Positions 57,397 to 64,000 of a stretch of DNA of 64,000 nucleotides are shown here, in pieces; position 1 is the first letter of the stretch; each line of letters opens with the position of its first letter. Where the stretch lies: assembly GCF_001887775.1 (NCBI RefSeq), contig NZ_CP015519.1, positions 620,001 to 684,000 of the forward strand, written 5' to 3'. The notes under the pieces were generated by a model, which searched no databases, had not been told where the DNA came from, and was given only the letters and a program-made list of their open reading frames with translations. The position numbers were made by a program, and so were the translations under genes. The stretch is from Syntrophotalea acetylenivorans (GTDB lineage Bacteria; Desulfobacterota; Desulfuromonadia; Desulfuromonadales; Syntrophotaleaceae).

Positions 57397-57954
57397 CTAT
57401 GCCTTGGCAAAATCGTAGCCGCGGTCGAGAGCCTGCAAGTTAGCAGGAATAAAACGCTTATTTCGCTCAGGGATAATAATGTCAAGAGCCTGTTTAATGC
57501 TCTCGAGCGACACCATTGGATTGAGGGCCAGCAGCGCTCCCAGCATCACCATATTAGCCAATTTGACATTTCCGACCTCAGTCGCAATCTCGTTGGCAGG
57601 GATAGCCAAAACATTAATATCACTGCGCTGATAGTCGCTGGCATCAATCAAGGAACTGTTGTACAGGCAAAGTCCTCCGGAACGAACCCTGGGAAAATAC
57701 TTTTCCATCGAGTTTTGATTCAGCAGCAAGACATTGCCTGGCTCTCCAACCACTGGCGAACCGATATCTTGATCGGCGACAATTACACTGCACATAGCTG
57801 CCCCACCCCGCTTTTCGGGGCCATAGGCTGGAAAAAAGGAAGCGTTTTTTCCAGCTTCGATAGCAGCATATGCCAGCAAATTCCCAATAAGCAATATGCC
57901 CTGACCGCCGAAGCCAGCCATAAAGACATCTTCATTCATTTGATTGTTGTCCAT
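57397..57954 (-). CDS. 2-oxoacid:ferredoxin oxidoreductase, gamma subunit
   Basis: 185 residues. The GFGGQGILLIGNLLAYAAIE and AYGPEKRGGAAMCSVIV motifs mark the POR gamma family. It belongs with the alpha, beta and delta subunits upstream. AGGA is before the ATG. Substrate may be 2-oxoisovalerate or 2-oxoglutarate. Confidence 0.93.
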   Translation of the reverse strand: MDNNQMNEDVFMAGFGGQGILLIGNLLAYAAIEAGKNASFFPAYGPEKRGGAAMCSVIVADQDIGSPVVGEPGNVLLLNQNSMEKYFPRVRSGGLCLYNSSLIDASDYQRSDINVLAIPANEIATEVGNVKLANMVMLGALLALNPMVSLESIKQALDIIIPERNKRFIPANLQALDRGYDFAKA

Positions 57955-57977
57955 GCAAAGAGTCCTATTATCGAAGC

Positions 57978-58739
57978 TTAGCCTTGAGAAGCGCTCAAAT
58001 CCTTAAAGGTGCCGAGGGGAAAACAAGGCATCATTTCCTGGCTGATTCGCTCGTTCGCGTCAAGGGCGGAGAGCCCCCAGTTGGTTGGGCAAGCAGCTAA
58101 AACCTCAACAAAAGTAAAGCCGGCACCATTCTTCTGCATTTCGAAGGCTTTTTGAATTACCCTGCCGGCCTGCGCAACCCGTTTTGGAGCGTCAACCGCC
58201 ACTCGTGCGGAAAAATGAGTGCCGTCGAGCAATGCCATCATTTCTGCCATACGGATAGGATTACCATCTTTTTCAAGATCACGACCGTAAGGTGTTGTGG
58301 TCGTCACCTGTCCACCCAAGCTAGTTGGTGCCATTTGTCCGCCGGTCATGCCATAGGTCGTGTTGTTAACAAAAATAACAGTAATGTTTTCCCCACGATT
58401 GGCAGCATGGATGATCTCGGCGGTACCGATTGCCGCCAGATCTCCGTCACCCTGATAAGTAAAAACAATACTATCGGGGTGGACTCTCTTAACCCCTGTG
58501 GCCACGGCAGGTGCACGCCCATGGGGAGATTCAACGACATCGATGTCAAAATATTCGTAAAGCAAAACACTACAACCGACAGATGCAATGCCGATGGTCT
58601 GTTGTTGCAGCTCAAGTCGGTCAAGAGCTCTAGCTACCAGTCGGTGAACCGTGCCGTGATGACAACCGGGGCAGAAATGACTGGACACTGGTTTAAGGGA
58701 GCGGGGACGTTCAAATACCGTAATCATACTGTCGGTCAT
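57978..58739 (-). CDS. 2-oxoacid:ferredoxin oxidoreductase, beta (TPP) subunit
   Basis: 253 residues. TPP-binding part: HFCPGCHHGTVHRL, YQGDGDLAAIGTAEIIHAA and NNTTYGMTGGQMAPT. It carries the catalytic thiamine diphosphate. AAGGACTGAC precedes the ATG; the alpha stop is 2 nt upstream. Confidence 0.94.
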   Translation of the reverse strand: MTDSMITVFERPRSLKPVSSHFCPGCHHGTVHRLVARALDRLELQQQTIGIASVGCSVLLYEYFDIDVVESPHGRAPAVATGVKRVHPDSIVFTYQGDGDLAAIGTAEIIHAANRGENITVIFVNNTTYGMTGGQMAPTSLGGQVTTTTPYGRDLEKDGNPIRMAEMMALLDGTHFSARVAVDAPKRVAQAGRVIQKAFEMQKNGAGFTFVEVLAACPTNWGLSALDANERISQEMMPCFPLGTFKDLSASQG

Positions 58740-58741
58740 AG

Positions 58742-59809
58742 TCAGTCCTTATAGTGCTTTTGCAACTGTTCGAAAAGCTCTTCCGGGGTCGGCAGCGAAC
58801 CGGTACCACCGGGCCGGCCGTAAAAACGAACATCAGCCTGGCGATCGACGGACAGCCGAACATCTTCAACCATCTGGCCGTTGTTGAGTTCAACACAAAG
58901 GACTCGGTTGCAACGTTCGGTAGCTTGTCGGAAAATCTGTTCCGGGAAGGGAAACAGGGTGATGGGACGAATCAGGCCAACCTTCAGCCCGGCTTGGCGT
59001 GCCATGCTAACCGCCGTCTTCGCTATACGCGCCGTACTGCCGAATGCGGTAAGAATCAATTCTGCATCTTCGATGCCGATCGTTTCGCAACGCACCTGCT
59101 GGTCCTTCAAGTCCTGATAGCGACCATGCAACCGCCAATTGTGAGCTTCAAGAGCGCCATCCGCCAAATAAAGGGACTTGACGGTATTGCCCTTTTCGCG
59201 TCCCCTCTTACCGGTTACGCACCAATCCTTGTTCGGCAATTCGCCCAAAGGTTTATAATCGTGCGGAATCAGGGCTTCTTTCATTTGGCCGATCATGGCA
59301 TCGCCAAGAATCATTGCCGGCATACGATATTGATCGGCAAGATCGAAGGCGACCATAGCAAGATCATATAATTCCTGAATTGAATCAGGAGCCAATACAA
59401 TCATGTGGTATCCGCCGTGGCCTCCACCCTTAACGGCCTGAAAGTAATCGGCTTGGGATGCATCGATACCGCCAAGGCCAGGTCCGCATCGCATCATATT
59501 TACAATAACGGCTGGCAATTCGCTGCCAGCCATATAAGACAGGCCTTCAGCTTTAAGAGAAATGCCAGGTCCCGATGAAGAGGTCATCACCCGAGCTCCG
59601 GCCGCTGAGGCGCCCAGCACCATATTGATAGCGGCTACTTCACTCTCAGCCTGCAAAAATGTGCCTCCTAGCCCGGGTAATTCTCGGGACATGTATTCGG
59701 GAATTTCATTTTGAGGCGTGATCGGATAGCCGAAGTAATAACGGCAACCAGCGGCAATTGCGCCGATACAGACCGCTTCGTTACCCTTAACAAAGAGCCT
59801 TTTATTCAA
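58742..59809 (-). CDS. 2-oxoacid:ferredoxin oxidoreductase, alpha subunit (VorB-like)
   Basis: 355 residues. KGNEAVCIGAIAAGC, YPITPQNEIPEYM, SSSGPGISLKAEGL and the GSTARIAKTAV/VELNNGQM motifs of VorB/KorA. I start at TTG 59809, 5 nt after GGAGG, which also gives the usual MxKRL…KGNEA start. It is the pyruvate/oxoacid-binding subunit. Confidence 0.93.
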   Translation of the reverse strand: MNKRLFVKGNEAVCIGAIAAGCRYYFGYPITPQNEIPEYMSRELPGLGGTFLQAESEVAAINMVLGASAAGARVMTSSSGPGISLKAEGLSYMAGSELPAVIVNMMRCGPGLGGIDASQADYFQAVKGGGHGGYHMIVLAPDSIQELYDLAMVAFDLADQYRMPAMILGDAMIGQMKEALIPHDYKPLGELPNKDWCVTGKRGREKGNTVKSLYLADGALEAHNWRLHGRYQDLKDQQVRCETIGIEDAELILTAFGSTARIAKTAVSMARQAGLKVGLIRPITLFPFPEQIFRQATERCNRVLCVELNNGQMVEDVRLSVDRQADVRFYGRPGGTGSLPTPEELFEQLQKHYKD

Positions 59810-59866
59810 GAGTTCCTCCAAACTGCATAGATCAGGCTTGCGCGATGAATTACAGTTGACCTCGCA

Positions 59867-60088
59867 TCAATCCTTTTTGAGTTGATAGACGGAGATCGCC
59901 CCATCGGGACACATCCGGGCACAGGCCGAGCAGGCAGTACACTTAACCTGGTTGGCATCGCTGATTTGGGCCAGGGGATATCCCTGTTTATTAACCTTTT
60001 TACCCAGCGTAATCAGCTCCAATGGACATGCGATAACACACAGACCGCAACCCTTGCAGAAATCTTCATTGATGACGAGTTTTTTCAA
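59867..60088 (-). CDS. 2-oxoacid:ferredoxin oxidoreductase, delta (ferredoxin) subunit
   Basis: 73 residues with two [4Fe-4S] motifs: CKGCGLCVIACP and CTACSACARMCP. It passes electrons from the TPP site to free ferredoxin. A TTG at 60088 is favoured: the predicted promoter (start near 60129) leaves only about 10 nt before the other candidate, GTG 60118, and the family begins here. First gene of the VOR/KOR unit. Confidence 0.9.
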   Translation of the reverse strand: MKKLVINEDFCKGCGLCVIACPLELITLGKKVNKQGYPLAQISDANQVKCTACSACARMCPDGAISVYQLKKD

Positions 60089-60135
60089 CGGATGCTCTTC
60101 CTTTAACTTACGCAACACAACACTTAAACTGTCGA

Positions 60136-60164
60136 ATCATAACAAATGTCGGAAAATTTAGCAA
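60136..60164 (-). promoter_or_regulatory. Sigma-70-like promoter of the VOR/KOR operon
   Basis: Minus strand: TTGCTA (60159-60164), 17-nt spacer, TATGAT (60136-60141). The -10 is close to consensus. Confidence 0.65.
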
Positions 60165-60366
60165 ACACAGGATCAATCAAGGGTCCACATCCTGTTTACT
60201 AAACTAAACAATATTTTGCGTAACCACCCAATACCTCCCTAAAAGTAAAAAAGCAACCCTCCTGTCAAGTCGTGTTGGCCTGGCCTTTAAGTCATTTGTA
60301 AACTTTTCCTCCCCAGCGTCGTCAGAAGTACAAAACCAACACCCAAGAAAACAGGAGGAAGTTATC

Positions 60367-60837
60367 ATGAAACAAAAAAAAGTATGGTTAGGCATTATGT
60401 TCTGCTCACTTTTAATCTGGACCGGTAATGCTTTTGCGGATGGACCGGCATCCCAGCGCCAAAACCGCCAGCAACATCGCATCGAACAGGGTGTGCGCAA
60501 TGGTAATATCACCAGGTCTGAACTGAAACATCTAAGAAAAGAGCAACGTCATATTGCCAATTTTAAACGACGGGCACATCGCGACCACCACATAACTCGT
60601 CACGAAGCGCGGCGCCTCAACCGCATGCAGGATCGCGCCAGCGACAATATTTATCGCTACAAGCACAATAAGGCCAAACAACCGCGCATGTATCGTCATG
60701 CCCATAAACAGCATAAAAATTATCCGGCACCACGAGTTCATCGTCACTGCAACGTCGACCGATATATTGGCAGTTCGATCAACGGCATTTTTGCCCAGCC
60801 GGGAATATCCCTGGCCTGGAACATCGCCCTTGATTAA
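60367..60837 (+). CDS. Exported His/Arg-rich protein of repeated helices
   Basis: 156 residues. Signal peptide ends at NAFADG. The mature part has a duplicated unit: RIEQGVRNGNITRSELKHL and, about 33 residues on, RRAHRDHHITRHEARRL, each a helix with an N-G-N-I-T/H-H-I-T turn reminiscent of an EF-hand-like helix-loop. The tail is His-, Lys- and Tyr-rich and has one Cys. GGAGGAAG precedes the ATG. A periplasmic metal or anion binder is a guess. Homologues with the repeat are not named to my knowledge. Confidence 0.8.
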   Translation: MKQKKVWLGIMFCSLLIWTGNAFADGPASQRQNRQQHRIEQGVRNGNITRSELKHLRKEQRHIANFKRRAHRDHHITRHEARRLNRMQDRASDNIYRYKHNKAKQPRMYRHAHKQHKNYPAPRVHRHCNVDRYIGSSINGIFAQPGISLAWNIALD

Positions 60838-60866
60838 TCGGCAACCCTCTAAACATCTAAATCCAA

Positions 60867-60914
60867 TTACACAAGTGCCACTCTTGGCTGCAGCCAAGAG
60901 TGGCACTTGTGTAA
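60867..60914. repeat. Perfect 48-nt palindrome
   Basis: TTACACAAGTGCCACTCTTG is followed by GCTG at the centre and by its exact complement, 24 bp per arm with no loop. A further AATCCAAT…ATTGGATT pair flanks it with an offset. No T-run follows on either strand, so it is not an ordinary intrinsic terminator, though it could end transcripts. It begins 29 nt after the His/Arg-rich gene. Confidence 0.95.
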
Positions 60915-61124
60915 AAACAAACAGATTGGATTCATGCGAAAAACCTTAGTCCGCGCATTAACCAATCTCTAACTATGAGAGCTACGGTATTACCAAAAAC
61001 GATTTGGCGTTGTTTCAGCGGGACACCTTTTATATGTTAACCCTCACCCGTTTGCCACTTAGCTTTATAATCTTATTAGGTTGATTCAGGACGAAATCAT
61101 GATCAGGAGCCCTATCTCGGCAAA
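60915..61124. other. Gene-free stretch between palindrome and ligase gene
   Basis: About 210 nt with no ORF, RNA gene or terminator that I can see; it lies between convergent genes. Confidence 0.4.
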
Positions 61125-63437
61125 TCAATGCCGCTGGCCTTCAAGCTGATTCAAATGCCGTCTAAGTTCCAGGTCCTCAGGGGTGTGAATAAGAATTTTG
61201 CGATATATCTCTGCTGCCTTGAAAGTAAGCCCCAAACGCTCGTGCAAACGTCCGGAAACTTCCATCATGGCTAGATCTTCGGGATAAAGACGCGTTCCAA
61301 CCAATACAGTATTAAGAGCTTTTTCATATTCTTGTCTGGCTTCAAAAAAGGACACCATACGCCAAACAACATCAGGCTGAAAAGATTCAGCGCCCTGAAG
61401 AATACGCAATGCCTTGGAATAACTGTTCGCAGCAAGTTCAGGCAGATCTCTTTCTAACAGATAATCACCAAAGTCGATATAACATTGAGGATGCCCTGCG
61501 AGGACGACTGCAACTTCGGTGACCTCGAGTCCCTTATCATTTAAAAATCTCAGCCATTCCAGGGTCCGTGGAGGATCTATGGCGAGGATCTGTCGAACAT
61601 GTTTCAGCGCAGCCGTTTTTTGACCCTTTGTCAAAAAACGGCTGACAAAGTCGACATGCAAAACCTGATTGCTCCAGTCGTTCTCCAGGCCGTGTTGCAT
61701 CAATTTTATAGCGAGATCTTCCTGGCCGGCATCGGCCATGTACATCCCCATCCGATAGGTTTCAAGACCGGCCAGCGGATCGAGTCGCAACGCTTTTAAA
61801 AAATGGGACATGGCTCTCCGGGTTTGTCCCTGTTGCAACAGGCCCCAGGCAAGATCTTTGCGATATAACGCTTCCCAGGGATCATATAATGCAGCATGCT
61901 TCAACAGTCGCAGCTCGGACAAAGACCCCGGTCCGCCATGAGCATCAGCGTTTTTAGCAGAATTAGCCAACCCCTTAGCCAGAATCCCGCCACCATGAAA
62001 CAACAAAGACAAAATCACCAGGCCACCAGCGACCATTGTTGCCAGAGAATAACGCCGGTTGTAGGTTGCCGGTCGAAAATCATCCTTGTCTGATGCTTGA
62101 TAGGATGATTGAGAGGACGCTGACACCAGGCCAGCCAGTGCAAAAGCGTAATATTGAAACCAAACTGGAATCGACAGCTCCCAAAAAGCTACCGCCAGGA
62201 CGAAAAACAACAGACCTCCTAAGCTGCCGCCAAATAGATAGATCGCCAGTTTATTACGACGCCTTCGCCATTTGGGCCACGATCGCCAGAGTAAAATTGT
62301 AAAGAAACCGATTAAAACGATAATAGACAGCCATCCAATTTCCGTTCTGGCGCGAATTATCAAAGGTCCGGAAGTAGTTGAAAAATCATGCCCCGCTCCC
62401 TGCACTTGTTGCCGCTTATAAACCTTTTCATAGGTCCCTAAACCCGACCCGGTCAATGAGTATTGGGAAGCCAGTTCCCTGGCGATTTCATGATCGGTTT
62501 TTGTAATTAGTTTTTCTGGGGATTTTTCATTATCTCCACCGTTATACAGGCCGATACTCACCGCACTTACGAGCAGCACTAAAATCAAGGAGAAATACGG
62601 GATTTCCCGGCGGCCTCTCTTTTTGATAAACAGCAGAGCCCAGAGCAGACCCAAGGCTAACAAATAAAAGAGCGCATTGCGCCAATCCAACAAAGCCAGA
62701 CCAAAGGGTACTAATAATGCTGAAAGTGCAACAATCAAGAAATGATCTTGTACCGTGGCTTGCCAATAACTGTTTACCCTTTCCTGCAGGGTTCCGTAGC
62801 GGGAAGACGGTCGAAAGGCCAGCATCGTTGCAAGGGCTACGGGACCAATCAGCAACAGTAACAGACCGAGGAAGGCCAGATCATTTTGCAGAAAAACAGC
62901 GAGGTTGTTATCTATTTCAATATATTCGGAAATGAACTGTTTTATAAAATACAAAGCGATGGTTGCAGCCGCCACTCCACCTCCGATTCCAGTTAACCAG
63001 AGGGCTGCCTGTTTGAGTCGATGTCGGTCTTGCAACAACTGAGCAGTCAGAAGATAACAGGCCATTCCGGAGCAAAGTGTAAAAATGGCCTGCAAGGTCC
63101 CCTTGGGATATAAAGACAACCTCATCCAAGGATCCGTTACCAGTGCACCTACACTCTGTTGATAGATCTGCCAGGTATGGGGAGATAAGAGTTTCACCAG
63201 GAAGGCCGGTAAAGGAACCAACTGCAGCAGCCCCCAGCCGACCAGTATCAGCAGGACGTATGACCCCGGTGGCAACTCAAACGATTCGTCGCCATGGCGT
63301 TTTTTCCAGAACCAGAGCGCCAAGGCAATGAGCGGCATCACCTCAATTGCTGTGCCCAGCCAATCCGATCCCATAATTTGGTTGAATGGCGCCAATAACA
63401 ATACTGCGCCAATGAGCAACACGAGAAATTTAGCCAT
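61125..63437 (-). CDS. O-antigen-ligase-like membrane protein with C-terminal TPR
   Basis: 770 residues. About 10-12 membrane helices in the first 490 residues, with the long periplasmic loop of Wzy/WaaL proteins around residues 320-370 (SLTGSGLGTYEKVYKRQQ). The final 250 residues are tetratricopeptide repeats (AALYDPWEALYRKDLAWGLL…). This is a common WaaL/PglL-like fusion in polysaccharide loci. The start at 63437 is 7 nt after GGGAGG and overlaps the CpsB-type gene by 8 nt. Confidence 0.85.
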   Translation of the reverse strand: MAKFLVLLIGAVLLLAPFNQIMGSDWLGTAIEVMPLIALALWFWKKRHGDESFELPPGSYVLLILVGWGLLQLVPLPAFLVKLLSPHTWQIYQQSVGALVTDPWMRLSLYPKGTLQAIFTLCSGMACYLLTAQLLQDRHRLKQAALWLTGIGGGVAAATIALYFIKQFISEYIEIDNNLAVFLQNDLAFLGLLLLLIGPVALATMLAFRPSSRYGTLQERVNSYWQATVQDHFLIVALSALLVPFGLALLDWRNALFYLLALGLLWALLFIKKRGRREIPYFSLILVLLVSAVSIGLYNGGDNEKSPEKLITKTDHEIARELASQYSLTGSGLGTYEKVYKRQQVQGAGHDFSTTSGPLIIRARTEIGWLSIIVLIGFFTILLWRSWPKWRRRRNKLAIYLFGGSLGGLLFFVLAVAFWELSIPVWFQYYAFALAGLVSASSQSSYQASDKDDFRPATYNRRYSLATMVAGGLVILSLLFHGGGILAKGLANSAKNADAHGGPGSLSELRLLKHAALYDPWEALYRKDLAWGLLQQGQTRRAMSHFLKALRLDPLAGLETYRMGMYMADAGQEDLAIKLMQHGLENDWSNQVLHVDFVSRFLTKGQKTAALKHVRQILAIDPPRTLEWLRFLNDKGLEVTEVAVVLAGHPQCYIDFGDYLLERDLPELAANSYSKALRILQGAESFQPDVVWRMVSFFEARQEYEKALNTVLVGTRLYPEDLAMMEVSGRLHERLGLTFKAAEIYRKILIHTPEDLELRRHLNQLEGQRH

Positions 63438-64000
63438 TAATATCCCTCCCGGCAACAATCGCCGCGGGATTAGTTGTCACCAGGCTTCGGGCGGCTTCCT
63501 CACCGATAATGGCTGCCGCAGCCTTTGTTCCTTCAGACAACACCGGCAACCGATGGGTGGCCGAATGACCGTCACTGGCCAAAAAGTGAACCTGCCCCAT
63601 TCTTAACAGATAAGCAGCACAATCTCTCGAATCAGCACCAAAATCCCCAACCAGGCTACCGGCGGTAACCTGCACAAGACAACCAGCGTCGACCAGACTG
63701 AAAAGAAGTTCAGGGTCACGAATAATAGACGGATTACGTTCCGGATGAGTAATGATTGGCCGTAACCCGGACAGCAGTATCTGAAATACAAGTTCGTTAG
63801 CGTTATGTGGAAGATGACTATGGGGAAATTCGAGCAAAAAGTATTTACCACCATTGATGGTATAACGGGCCAACACATCAGGGGGCAGCATGGCGCTGAC
63901 ATCAGCGCCTGTTACAATGAGCAGTGGGTAACCTTGTTTTTTCAGGACCGCATTAAAATCGGCCACCTGCTGTTGCAGAAATTGAGGAGAATGCACCTCT
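63430..64000 (-). CDS. CpsB/CapC-type (PHP) phosphotyrosine phosphatase, N-terminus cut by window edge
   Basis: 190 residues in view. VTGADVSAML, LLEFPHSHLP, RPIITHPERNP and HFLASDGHSA are the metal-binding motifs of PHP-fold CpsB/YwqE phosphatases, which remove phosphate from the tyrosine kinase of capsule export. The frame runs off the right edge; an internal GTG at 63996 is not the family start. It lies just before an O-antigen-ligase-like gene, so a polysaccharide locus continues to the right. Confidence 0.9.
   Translation of the reverse strand, partial: EVHSPQFLQQQVADFNAVLKKQGYPLLIVTGADVSAMLPPDVLARYTINGGKYFLLEFPHSHLPHNANELVFQILLSGLRPIITHPERNPSIIRDPELLFSLVDAGCLVQVTAGSLVGDFGADSRDCAAYLLRMGQVHFLASDGHSATHRLPVLSEGTKAAAAIIGEEAARSLVTTNPAAIVAGRDING

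Overview
The window looks like a chromosomal segment of a Gram-negative anaerobe of the Desulfuromonadales type (Desulfuromonas, Pelobacter or Geobacter relatives). The signs are two DUF1858 proteins, ferredoxin-linked 2-oxoacid oxidoreductases (IorAB and a four-subunit VOR/KOR type), the IorAB-PaaK-ACT set for aromatic amino acid breakdown, lipoproteins and MltA (Gram-negative envelope), and a Cys-rich stand-alone receiver protein of a type I associate with delta-proteobacteria. The placement is inferred from gene content, not from a marker gene. Almost all genes are ordinary chromosomal genes. The one run with accessory or decayed character is about 31.5-34.1 kb.

Layout. 0-2.3 kb (minus): an XRE-cupin regulator followed by an acyl-CoA synthetase that runs off the left edge, and a DUF1858-like protein. 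2.4-7.5 kb (plus): a VWA/CoxE-like protein, an O-methyltransferase, a zinc-ribbon protein, a rhodanese lipoprotein and several small proteins, with three hairpins or terminators. 7.7-9.9 kb: a PilT-family ATPase, a protein made of a duplicated beta domain, the Cys-rich receiver protein, and on the opposite strand a 59-residue Flp pilin ending 2 nt from it. 10-14.2 kb: MltA, a MazG-like/RelE-like pair, nitroreductase, a double TM2 protein, thioesterase and hydrolase. 14.4-18.1 kb: a ClC channel with CBS domains and a convergent long-chain acyl-CoA synthetase. 18.3-20.8 kb: lepA-lepB.

20.9-28.6 kb is a complete early pyrimidine operon (pyrR-pyrB-pyrC-carA-carB). It is preceded by a readable PyrR attenuation leader (promoter, PyrR loop, competing antiterminator, terminator) and closed by a strong terminator. 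greA, DUF1858 and recG follow. Next come two tiny unassigned ORFs, a gene-poor stretch, an outer-membrane porin gene broken by two single-base shifts in G runs, and tRNA-Pro(GGG).

From 34.3 kb to the right edge almost everything is on the minus strand. The groups are: ACT protein, PaaK and IorBA (aryl-pyruvate to aryl-acetyl-CoA); a Na/Pi-type transporter; TsaC/YrdC-like protein; and the translation and RNA supercluster rimP-nusA-ylxR/L7Ae-infB-DUF503-rbfA-nrnA-truB-rpsO-pnp-M16 peptidase-dut, with a hairpin in the rimP leader and a terminator between rpsO and pnp. Further right are a lipoprotein; a VOR/KOR operon (delta-alpha-beta-gamma) with a clear promoter, running on into holC-rsmE-trmJ-rlmD; a plus-strand His/Arg-rich periplasmic protein followed by a perfect 48-nt palindrome; and at the right edge an O-antigen-ligase/TPR membrane protein after a CpsB-type phosphatase (partial).

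Many start codons were moved to GTG or TTG where a good Shine-Dalgarno supports it (pnp, rpsO, rsmE, rbfA, ylxR, the VOR alpha and delta subunits, the methyltransferase).
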